NCBI GenBank assembly: GCA_003116875.1
Contig: BCKT01000005.1
Location: 806,001-870,000 of the forward strand
Direction: 5' to 3'
Source: Takashimella koratensis
Lineage: Eukaryota > Basidiomycota > Tremellomycetes > Trichosporonales > Tetragoniomycetaceae
DNA length: 64,000 nucleotides
A program made the position numbers and the translations under genes. Below the pieces are notes generated by a model, which did not search any database, was not told where the DNA came from, and saw nothing but the letters and a program-made list of their open reading frames with translations. Shown here piece after piece: positions 9,470-18,801 of this stretch (position 1 is its first letter; each line of letters starts with the position of its first letter).

Positions 9470-11699
9470 GGCGATGGTTGGGTCGAAATCGTGCCACGAA
9501 AGCGGCTTTCAGGCTGGACGCCGTACGTACGCTCAGTAGCGAGGATGCAAAACTCTGCGAGATATCCGCGGGACGTACGGAGTCCACTCGTCCCTTGCCC
9601 CCCTTTTCCCCGGTTCTTAAGCGTGTTGTTCTTCCTTCTTCCCCACACGGAGATCATGAGCCCCCTCGCCGAAGGGAAATGGGATTGCGACACCAGTATC
9701 ATCTCTATGGAGCTTTAGAGCAACCGTGGAGTGTGAGAAAACTGACGACTAGTTGTCAGCAAAAAACCATACCCGCCCGCAATCCGGGAGCTAAAACCTT
9801 GTTGATGGCTCGGGCGGGGGACCGGTCCAGGAACCGAGCGGTTCTGAACAACCGGGGTGTTCGTCGTACTTCTCCTTCTGTCCCCTCTGTTGGTGGTCAA
9901 ATGATGGAGAGAAGAAGAGGGACGGAAGCGATTGACGCAAGTGACGTCGTACATACAGTACATAGCTTGCGTTGTCTCTGCAATTTGTCGTGATCGTCTG
10001 CCAATTGGTAACCAAGGCTTGACCTGGTTTTGTCATATACTGTACCAGGTGAATGAATGCATAGGCGGCGATCTTCTCGATTCCCACGTACTGCCCGATC
10101 TGGTGGGGTCGGCGATGGGGTGCTGGATTCCGGTGAAACACGTACGCCTGCCACGATGCATACTGCAGGCTCTCAGGAGTTGCTGTCCCAGCGTGCAGCA
10201 AAGTAGCGAGGCGTGAAGACCCAGCATCCAACACCCAGCACCCAGCACCCAGCACGCAGGAGCAAGAAGCCATGAGCCAGGGGCTACCCTTTTCTCATAG
10301 GGTAAGATGGCTCGGCACCGCCACTGCTCGCAGCACTTTTTCGGGGTATTTTGGACCTGAGGGGACCTGTCCGTGTGGACTTGTGGGCTGTTTACGAGAT
10401 CCCACTTGTCCATGCTCGGCCCCTTGTGCACGACGATGACGTCGCTTTTCGACGACCCGGAGTTTTCCATCCTTCCACTGCCAGGCTTGGTCGAACCGCT
10501 CTCTCGATCCCCTCCCAACGGTCCCACCCCTGCTTGTGGGCGGCCCTGGTGCCTGGTCATCCGCTCGCCGGTCGTTAGGGTTTGACACACAGGTCGGGAG
10601 GTCGATGGTCAGAATGACCCAACTGGGATGGTAGGCGCGGTTGAGGGTATGTCTATCAAAAATTAACGATCTTCATGCCGTCCTCTGGGATCGGCCGATT
10701 CCTCCGGCCCATCGCCTAATGACTACGAAACCCGTGGCAGCAGCGAGAGGGAGACAGAAAAAATCCAGCTTGAAGGCACGAGAAACGAGGGCCGGGGTAC
10801 TCGTGTGGGCTCCTAAGAACACGCTAACATAACCCGTCGTATCCTCAAAGTAGTTGGGGTAGGGGGTCTGGGGAAGGAACAAGATGCAGACGTCGTTGCG
10901 ATGACATCGTGAGTGAGTGGACACATGAGGTCGGACCTTGCTTAGGTGATGTGGGAAGGCGGAAGAGGTGGCAATGTGGGGGTGAGGTTTGTTTGTGCCA
11001 ATCCGCAGTAACGAGTCACAGGAATGGTCCTGGGCGCTGGATCCGGCGTCCCCAAAACGAGCCCGAGCATGCAGGAAGGACGACCACTTGCGGTCAGGCC
11101 GAAATATTGCTGCGATGAATAGCACCAAACAAGGGTAAACAAACCAGCGCAGGAACGAAACGACGTCATATGAATCGGGCTGTTGAAGGTGTTTACTCTT
11201 CCTTGCTTACAACCCGCAGTCGCATCGCTTGTTTATCTTGAATGCATGGCCGCTGCTGACTGTCGATGCAATGTTGGCTGGTCTTCGCGAAATGGCATCG
11301 CTGAGTATTTGCTCATTGAGGTAGGTATTGTTCCTACCAGACGCCTCAAGCCTCTCAATGCTAAAATCAGAGACATGCCGTTCAGCCAGTGACGACGGAC
11401 GAAAATGAAGCAACGGTGGGTTAGGTGGACGTCGCAGACCGAGACAACAAACGTACGCAGCGGAGGAGGATAAAAATAGGCGAGATGTCGTTATTTGGGC
11501 CGTGGTCCATGTTGGAAAAATGTACCCTGAGCATCGGAAACAAGGCCAGCCTGGGAGAGGGCAGATTCGAATCGAACGGGCAAGGGGAGAGGAGTGAGAG
11601 TGTACCGGAGAGACCAGAGACGGAGAAAATGCAGTTCAGTAATCAGCGAAAAGCGAAAAGGGTGCGGCCGCCAGTGCTAAAGGGCAGACCCGTGCCCCT

Positions 11700-11726
11700 G
11701 ACGACGACGACGACGACGACGACGAC
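11700..11726. repeat. (ACG)n trinucleotide microsatellite
   Basis: About nine uninterrupted GAC/ACG triplets lie in non-coding sequence. Confidence 0.9.
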
Positions 11727-11944
11727 ATATGTTCGACTTTCCCGCTCGCTCGGACGCTGTGCATACTATGTACATGTCCAACCCCTTTTCATTGGGTCAT
11801 GTTCCTGGTCGGGTGCTCCTATGTCCGTCCAACCCGTCCCTGTCCTGCATCCGATTCGCCAGTGCACTCGGCACGGCGGCACGGCCGGGCATGTTTCTGG
11901 TCCAGGTCAAAGAGAAAAGTCAGGACAGCAAACGGGGAAGGAGG

Positions 11945-11984
11945 GTAGGGAGGTAGGGAGGTAGGGAGGTAGGGAGGTAGGGAG
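11945..11984. repeat. (GTAGGGAG)5 octamer minisatellite
   Basis: Five perfect tandem copies of the 8-mer GTAGGGAG lie in gene-free DNA. Confidence 0.95.
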
Positions 11985-12256
11985 GGGTGGATCGATGTTG
12001 TGATGAATCTCCGTTTCAGTTCCCGAGAGGGTGAGGGTTTGGGGTAAGATCGAAGTGGGAGTATGCGAGGGGCCCGGAGAGCGAGAGCCCGAGTGAGAGA
12101 AATGAGAGCGGGCGAGGGTCCAAGACCGCTCGGATAGCAGCCATCGAGTCATCGCTAAGGGGCCCGGCAGGGGACGGGGGTAGGACCAGAGGGGGAACCA
12201 GGGGGAAGGAGAAATTAGGTACTTCAGTGAAAAAAAAAGAGGCGCAGGAGAGAAAA

Positions 12257-12272
12257 GGGGGGGGGGGGGGGG
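12257..12272. repeat. poly-G run (G16)
   Basis: Sixteen consecutive G sit in a purine-rich segment. It is one of several long G/C homopolymers in the window. A second, C-type run with ambiguous bases is at 12496-12515. Confidence 0.9.
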
Positions 12273-12914
12273 CAGTAATGAACTGAACTGAACTGAACGG
12301 GGAGAGATGGGACATGGAAAAACGGTACCAACCAACCTTGTTGGAAACCTCGGTCGACCGCTGTCAAATCCGGTCACTTTCTGCTTGCTGTCTTTCGCTC
12401 TCTCAAACATGCCGGCGAGGTAAATCTAGACCTACTTGCCCAACACCGTTCAACAGATCTTCACGACCACTCGTACCCCCCACAGCTACCCGCGACCCCC
12501 NCCNCCCCCCCCCCCTGGTCTATCCCTTCCTTCTTTGTAATAAACACTCGTTTTTCTCAACTGCGGCATCTTGGACCGAACCGACCTAGACCAAGTAGCC
12601 AATCAACCAACAACCCACCGACTTACCCACCCCTCAGGTCGCAGTTTGCAGTGTAACATATCCTCATCAACAAGGTCTGATAAATTTCATCCCGACCCAG
12701 ACGTACACCAAGACACACCCACCTATACACGTCCTTCATTCGACCTCGCTCGTACCCACTCTCATTACCTATCGGTGTTGTTGTAGATACAACGCTCGAC
12801 CGAGGACCGCTGTTGACCACACTTGGAACCAAAGGGCAGGAAACCCAGCCCGCCGGCCGAGAGATTCAGGTGAGTGCCGAGCGAGGCGTGTCCCCATCAT
12901 CCATCAATCATTCC

Positions 12915-12984
12915 GTCTTGTGTCTTGTGTCTTGTGTCTTGTGTCTTGTGTCTTGTGTCTTGTGTCTTGTGTCTTGTGTCTTGT
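12915..12984. repeat. (GTCTTGT)10 heptamer minisatellite
   Basis: Ten perfect tandem copies of GTCTTGT span exactly 70 bp about 1.36 kb upstream of the Ser-rich membrane protein gene. Because 7 is not a multiple of 3, the array is read in all three phases on either strand and produces artefactual open frames. Confidence 0.95.
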
Positions 12985-14345
12985 CGAGAGGTGAGAAGGT
13001 GCAGATGAGAGGGCGAGAGGGGAACGGGTGTCGGGTTTGAAGGTGAGGGCGAGGCAGGGACAAAGGAGGTTGGAGTCGGGGGTTGGAGCAACGCAGTGAT
13101 CGCCGAGTGCAGACGGAGATGGGAAGGAGGAAAGGGCAGGGCGCAGGGGGCAAAGGCGGTAGGAGCAGGTAGCAGAGAGCAGGGAGCAACGAGCAACGGC
13201 GTGAGAGACAAGGTCCGCTGGAATCGAGCTTGTCTTGGAACGGTTACCTGTTGTTGGGCGCGGGGCGCAGTCGCAGTCGTCACTCGTCTTGTCACCTCTC
13301 TACGCCGCCCAGTCGACCAAGCCATCCATCCCAAGACCCTTCTCCTTCTTCTCCATCTCACCTAGTACCTCTCACCCACCATCTCACTCCCCACCTCCAT
13401 CCCTTCGTCCGCGGTCGATCGCACCGTGCCGAAGAATTACGCACCTCTCGTCCCACTTCCACCCACCCCTTCAGTTTTCCATTCTCTCACCTCTTACCCC
13501 CGCTTCGTACCTTTTCCTCTCGATCCGGGCTCCCACCTCTACCTCTCTACCTTCTACCTCTTGACCCAACTGCACATCGTTCCTCGCCATTACCTCTGCC
13601 TCCGCTCCTCTCCCCGTTGTCCTCTCTCCCCTTACCCTTCCTCCCCTGGATCCCTCCTACCTTCCCTTGGGTGGACGCTCGTGCGTTGTCATTCACCTCG
13701 ACGTCGAGTTGGTTCAACCGCATTGCCAGACCCAGCCAGGCTGGCCGAGCGGGGCCCGTGCTTAGCACGACACTGCCCACATCCCGCTCTCTCACTCACT
13801 CTTTTCATCAACTCTCCCTCTTCCCTCTTGCCCACCACTACCTTTTTACACATCTGCAACTCGCTTCGAAACGCCCGACGCCCAGCGCCCAACGCCCTGT
13901 CCATGTACTGTCGCTGACAAGCTTGTCTCGCTGTGATTTCTACCTACGGCTCTTAACCGAAAAAAGGCAGCACCGCATCGCACACCACGACGTCGATCAT
14001 CCCTCTTTCACATTCACTCGCGGCTCCCGCAACGTGCTTCCGTCCTCTCCACCTCTCTCTCTCCTCTTCCCACCCTCCCCTCCCCTTCCCCTCTCCCTTC
14101 CCCTCTCCCCTTCCTCCCTCTGGCCACTTCATAACCTCGCTCTTCGGCCAAATCAACACTACCTGCGCCGATCCCCGTGCGCCCGTCTAGTCCGCCCTAC
14201 AACAAACGTGCTTGGCGTAACGCCCTAGCGACGACCGCTTTGCCTCGCTCCGACATCACCCTCCCCACCTCCATTCTACTTGCACTTCTCTACCACGCCT
14301 CGCCTCACCTTGCGCACACCTCGGTGAGCACCTGCGCTAGCAAAC
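12985..14345 (+). promoter_or_regulatory. promoter and about 1.1-kb pyrimidine-rich leader of the Ser-rich membrane protein
   Basis: From about 13250 to 14340 the plus strand is very C+T-rich. Long frames appear in it (for example 13230-14228) but they have no stable codon preference, read as Ser/Pro/Leu-rich low complexity and lead nowhere. I interpret this as a transcribed 5' leader typical of this genome, only much longer. A GTGAGC to CTAG pair just before the ATG is too close (about 24 nt) to be an intron. An unseen upstream coding exon cannot be excluded. Confidence 0.5.
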
Positions 14346-16419
14346 ATGTCGTCGTCCGTTGTCGCGGCGGCCTCGTCCGCAGCTGTAGTGTCCTCGGCTG
14401 CGGCAACTGCCAACGCCGCGACGCCCGTCTCTAGCGCTGCGGCGTCGAGCTCATCTGCGATCGTGGCGGCTGTCGCTTCGTCCTCCTCCTCGGTCGCTAC
14501 CACTTCCTCCGCTGTGGCTTCTTCCTCCGCCTCTGCCTCCGCCTCTTCCTCCGCCGCAGCTTCTTCCGCAGCGTCCTCCTCCGCGTCCTCCCCTGCGGCA
14601 GCGTCGTCCTCTTCTTCTTCCTCCTCCTCCGCTGCCAGCTCAAGCGCCAGTTCGAGCTCCATCTCGTCCGTCGTGTCCAAGTCATCATCGGCGTCGTCGA
14701 GCAATGCCAGCGCCACCGCGATTGTCGGAAGCGCATCGACCACCTCCTCGTCCTCTGGTGGCGGGCTGAGCAGCGGCGCGATCGGTGGAATCGCAGGTGG
14801 TGTCGTCGGTGCGATTGTTCTCATCGGTGTTGCATATGCTATCTGGCGCTCATGTAGAGGGCGCGGGGAGAAGGTAGCACCTCCGTGAGTGGGATAATGA
14901 CAGACTGCTGCGTGCCAGAGGAGGGAACTCGTGCTGATCGCTCTCATAGACCCCCAAGGGAGATGGCGTATAACTCGGCATCGTACAATCGGGGAGGTCG
15001 ACCGCCGTCGGTGTCTATGCTTTCCAATGCGCCGCAACGTGCGAGCTCTTACTCTACCCGTGAGTGGCGTGGCTGATCACTACCCTTCTCAGCCACATCG
15101 ACGGCATTGACTGACACCTCTCAGTGCTCTACAGCAACCAGCCGTCGTCGTACCAGTCTCACTCGCGGCAACCGTCTTACTACAACACTTACCCGGTTGC
15201 CACACCCAGCTCATTGGGGCAAGACGGCTCGTCGCCTCCTATCGGTATGGCGTCTACCCCATCCAACGGGTCCCCGCCACTCAGCGCGGCCGGGACCAAC
15301 GGCGCTAACACGCCGGCGATGCGCCCGACCCTTGTTCCCATCGATACTGCGCTCGACGAGTCCATGGCCCCGCCGCCTCACATTTCCGGCCTGCAGCCCG
15401 CGCCAGCACCGTTTGACGAGAGCATGGGGTCCAGCGTCGAGGGAGGGAGCAGCATGCAGTCTCAGTCCCGCTCTGCTTCTCAGCCTCGTCTCAACCACGT
15501 CTCGTCCAGCGACCGCCTGCGTGCCGCCGAGTACGGCACATCTAGTGGCAGTTCCCATTCCGACCGAGAACGCGCGCCGTCCCCTTCTTCCGCACACCTC
15601 GGGTCGGGTTCGGGCGGGTCCAACTCCCGCGCTCCCTCCGAGTCAGGCAGCACCTCACTCAGCAGTTCCCCTCGGCCGTCGGGCTCCACTAGACCGGCTT
15701 CGCAGTACCCCCGCCCGCACTCGATGGCGTCCATCTCTTCCTCCTCACGATACCTCCACATTGGACCCCCCGGGGGTGCACCCCACCAGGGCCGGAACAT
15801 CCAGATCCAGCTGCCTAAGCCCCTGGGCAAGGGCGAGGAATGGGAGGCCTTCACACCTTCGCCAATGATGAGCACCAGCCCGACCTGGGCAGGCCACGGG
15901 TTCGGAAACGACGATCCGTACTCGCGCGCATCGATGACACTCAGCCACGGCGGAAGCAGCAGTAGTGGCGGTGGATACGATAGGCGGCATTCACAGAGCA
16001 TGTCGATGGGTCATATCCGTCGTCATAGCAGATACGATAACGGCTACCCTTCCCCCAGCTCTGATTTTGGACCCGGTGTCCCTCTCCCGCCTGTCCCGCC
16101 GATGCCACAGGCCCCGCCTCAGCTGCCCCCACTCGCGCACACGAGGGTACCTTCGACACTTTCGTACTCCAACCACCCAATCGACGACGACGATGCCGCC
16201 GAGGGTGTTCTGGGTGTTCAACCCAACCCTGCCGCGAGGGTTCCGTCGCAGTCCCAGTCGCCGAGGTCGCCACAGTCCCCGCACTCCCCAAGGGGCTCAA
16301 ACAGGTCGTACCCTGTTAACCCGGGCTCTCAGTCCCCGACAGTCCCCTTCCCGCTCGCTCAGCCAGTGAGGGCCGACGCACCCGCGGACCCAGAGACCGT
16401 ACTCAATCGAACCGAGTAA
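14346..16419 (+). CDS. Ser/Ala-rich single-pass membrane protein (Mid2/Wsc-like architecture), 3 exons
   Basis: Exons 14346-14884, 14950-15059 and 15125-16419 give 647 residues. Residues 1-138 are almost only Ser, Ala, Val and Thr, as expected for a heavily O-mannosylated rigid ectodomain. A Gly-rich transmembrane helix follows (about 144-167, GAIGGIAGGVVGAIVLIGVAYAIW), then a basic stop-transfer RSCRGRGEK. The cytosolic tail of about 475 residues is Pro/Ser/Gln-rich and disordered, with SPRSPQSPHSPRG near the end. This order resembles fungal cell-wall stress sensors of the Mid2 group, but there is no cysteine-rich WSC domain. No clear signal peptide precedes the Ser/Ala stretch, so it either inserts as a reverse signal anchor or lacks an unseen first exon. 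Function as a sensor is inference. Confidence 0.75.
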
Positions 16420-17735
16420 ACGGATAGCGCACAACTCAATCCAAACCCCGCACACATACAGTCATTCTTATCTCAAATCCACCCAACCCACGTCGACCCT
16501 CGCCTCGCACCTATCTTTTCTTCATGGACAGTTGTAGGACAATTTTCTCCCTCTCTCTCGTACCGCACCACACCGCACCGCTTTTCGCTCTTATATTCTT
16601 TCAACTCTACTATGGTTCGCTCGCACTTGTTCTACTTTCCCTTTTATTGCTCGTTCGACATTTAGCGACTCGATTCGACATACACGCATATATTCTATTT
16701 ACTCTACAATCGACTGTTTCTTCACCTTTGGACGCTTTGTCTATTCTGTCTCTGACCTGTCAACACCAGAATTTCATCCCCCACGCTCACACCGCCTCTT
16801 CCACATCACTCTTACACCACCACCACCGCCACCCAGCGCCACCACCGAGTCGAGCTCGACTCGACCTCACTTCTTCACTCACCCTTTCCGCTTTCACCGC
16901 TCCCCCGTCTTTGTCCAATCGCTGTATCATAGAAACCGCACAGACCATACACTCAAACACGATCGTATTCACTCTTTCCACACCTTTCACTTTCTCTTTC
17001 TCCCGTCTATCGTCCCTTCTTTCTTCTTCCATCCTTATTTCTCTCTGTCTCTGTCTCTCTCTGTGTCTCTCTCTATATTACTCTTCCATCTCGATTTTCT
17101 CCTTTCCACAACATCGGACAATCTACCGATAATTGAACATTCGTCTCTGTCTTTACCTCTTCGCCTCGGGATCCAGATCGTGTCTGCACCTAGTGGCATC
17201 TTCACTTGTCCTTGTTCTGTTTGTCTTACCCGTTCAAACTAGTTTCTCCGCTCTTCAAAGCTATATCTACATTAGTAGTAGTACAAGCAAAGGTCTTATA
17301 CCGATCGGTGGATCCAAGTGCGTTCTACATTATAAGTACATGCGACGTTTGATTTTACACTTGCGTGAGTTGGAGTGAGAGGAGAAGAAGAGGAAGTCGT
17401 GGATATCAAAGAAGTGGGGCTGGGGTAAAGGACAGTGGAAAGGTGGGAAGGGCGCAAGAGTTAGAGGGGAATCTACACAGAGTTGCACTGCCCACAGTCG
17501 TAAAGTGTCATAAAAAGGTTTCGGTGTTTGCGCGTCGTATCGTCGTATCGAGTCATCTCTAATCCTTGTCGTCCCGCTTACATCGTAATGAACACGTTTG
17601 TCGAATTGTCTACAGCCTTCTCGCAATCCTTCCAAACCAGCAAAGCTTCTCCGACCTATAGGAGTAGTTCGCCGTCGACCTGCTAGCGAATGCGGATCCG
17701 GTTTGCGATGATGATTTCCCTTTCCAAAAATCAGG
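16420..17735. other. convergent intergenic region, strongly pyrimidine-rich
   Basis: It lies between two genes that end towards each other. On the plus strand about 16500-17250 is C+T-rich, including CTCTGTCT-type microsatellite sequence near 17040-17080. A 202-codon frame at 16524-17132 reads as low-complexity Ser/Leu/Thr and is rejected as coding. It probably contains both 3' UTRs. A pyrimidine tract of this size at gene ends is less usual here than at gene starts. Confidence 0.5.
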
Positions 17736-18503
17736 CTAGAGTACGCTTCCTAGGTCCCATAACATCGAGCCCGCGGTTTTAGCCCCCGATTTGGCCTTTT
17801 CCTCTCCCGAGCCTCCTTGTAACCCACTTCCCACCCCTGTCGCTTGCCCTGGTCCTTCCCAGTCCTCCACAAAGACCTTGGACACGTATTTCCCAGGAAC
17901 TAACACCATACCGAGATCTCGACCTCTCCTCTCTACTCCATCAACCACGAGGGGATCGACGAATCCGGATCCATCGTAGCACTCGCTGCGGGGGTAGTAC
18001 CGGTCTATCACGGCGGCTCTGTAGTGAGCTGTAGAAGAGATAGCAGCGACTGTGGGCGAGGTTTCGCTCGGGTCAGATGAGTTGGACGTGTTGGAAGGGT
18101 TGAACGGGTTGAACGGGTTGGAGGGGGACGAAGGATGAAGGATGTCGGTCGGTCCAGTGGGAGGGTTGGGAATACCGGAGGAGGAGGCGGAGAGGAGAGA
18201 GGTAGGGAGAGGAGGAGCGGCGTATTCGTTACATGGAGAAAGAAGGAGAGAGGCGGATCGGTCAATGGATAGGAGAGGACCGACGAATAAACGATGGTCG
18301 AGGGTATGGACGTGGACCGTGTGGTTGAGTAAAGACCGAAGCGACGACGCGGCGGAGGCGGAGGCGGAGCTAGGGGAGGTTGAGGAGGTTAAGGGAGGGG
18401 CGGCGGGGGAGGTCAAGGAGGTAGAGGAAGGAGTCGGGTCGGATAAGGAAGAGGCAGGGATTGGATGTGGAGCGAGAGGAGCGAGAGGGGCCGCGGTGGT
18501 CAT
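17736..18503 (-). CDS. NAA38: LSM-domain protein, likely NatC auxiliary subunit Naa38
   Basis: A single-exon frame encodes 255 residues. The LSM/Sm fold is visible in two parts. Sm1-like strands occur at about residues 53-90 (SLLNHTVHVHTLDHRLFVGP, then LSIDRSASLLLSPCNEY). An Sm2-like end occurs at about 196-216 (LGMVLVPGKYVSKVFVED). Naa38/LSMD1 proteins carry exactly this pattern, with a final VPG motif, and bind the Naa30-Naa35 NatC complex that acetylates Met-hydrophobic N-termini. Here about 100 disordered Ser/Pro/Asn-rich residues are inserted between the halves, and the first about 50 residues are Ala/Pro/Ser-rich, so the protein is twice the usual size. The Lsm8/Lsm-type snRNA role is less likely because of the VPG motif. 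It is divergent from the carboxypeptidase gene. Confidence 0.75.
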   Translation of the reverse strand: MTTAAPLAPLAPHPIPASSLSDPTPSSTSLTSPAAPPLTSSTSPSSASASAASSLRSLLNHTVHVHTLDHRLFVGPLLSIDRSASLLLSPCNEYAAPPLPTSLLSASSSGIPNPPTGPTDILHPSSPSNPFNPFNPSNTSNSSDPSETSPTVAAISSTAHYRAAVIDRYYPRSECYDGSGFVDPLVVDGVERRGRDLGMVLVPGKYVSKVFVEDWEGPGQATGVGSGLQGGSGEEKAKSGAKTAGSMLWDLGSVL

Positions 18504-18801
18504 TATACGCGATGGAGAGGACTGAGGGGTGGAGAGTGAAGAGTGAAGAGTAAGGAGGAAGAGGTGGATGACAATGAGGACTGGACGGTGATTGTCGCGT
18601 GGTAGTCGTAGTCGCTTTTCGCCGATCGATCAGCTATACAGCTTCCCCTTTCGGAAAAGTCTCAAAGTACCAACCCGGGGGGGAGGGGGGGGTCCGTCCA
18701 TTCAGAGATACCATCGACTCGAGATAACCATCATCCTCCTCTTCACTCACCTATCGTCCACGGCTAGCTCGTACTTACTCACAAGCATTCACGCACGCAC
18801 G
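18504..18801. promoter_or_regulatory. 298-bp bidirectional promoter (Naa38-like / carboxypeptidase)
   Basis: The start codons at 18503 (minus) and 18802 (plus) leave only this interval for both promoters. It contains a G-rich run at about 18677-18697 (GGGGGGGAGGGGGGGG) that could form a quadruplex, then a short CT-rich leader before the plus gene. No TATA-like element stands out. Confidence 0.55.

Larger units (their letters stand above)
9470..12914. other. 3.4-kb gene-free interval
   Basis: Both strands carry scattered open frames of 60-185 codons, but none has an ATG in good context together with consistent codon use, splice sites or recognisable motifs. The longest (minus, 10590-10033 and 10273-9791) overlap each other in different phases. 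Local structure includes a CCCAGCA-type degenerate repeat near 10220-10260, the simple repeats listed separately, a G16 run and ambiguous bases at 12501 and 12504 within a C-run. It may be a regulatory desert or decayed DNA; no mobile element signature was found. Confidence 0.5.

Noticed and set aside
9470..12914. Possible transposon remnant in the gene-free interval
   Set aside because: No terminal inverted repeats, target-site duplications, transposase, reverse transcriptase or LTR-like direct repeats could be seen by eye.
13230..14228. 332-codon plus-strand frame
   Set aside because: It lies in C+T-rich leader DNA, reads as Ser/Pro/Leu low complexity, overlaps equally long frames in other phases and has no motifs.
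14276..15037. 253-codon minus-strand frame, Ala/Glu/Asp-rich
   Set aside because: It is the antisense shadow of the Ser/Ala-coding exon at 14346-14884.
16524..17132. 202-codon plus-strand frame
   Set aside because: Pyrimidine-rich low-complexity sequence between convergent genes; no conserved motif.
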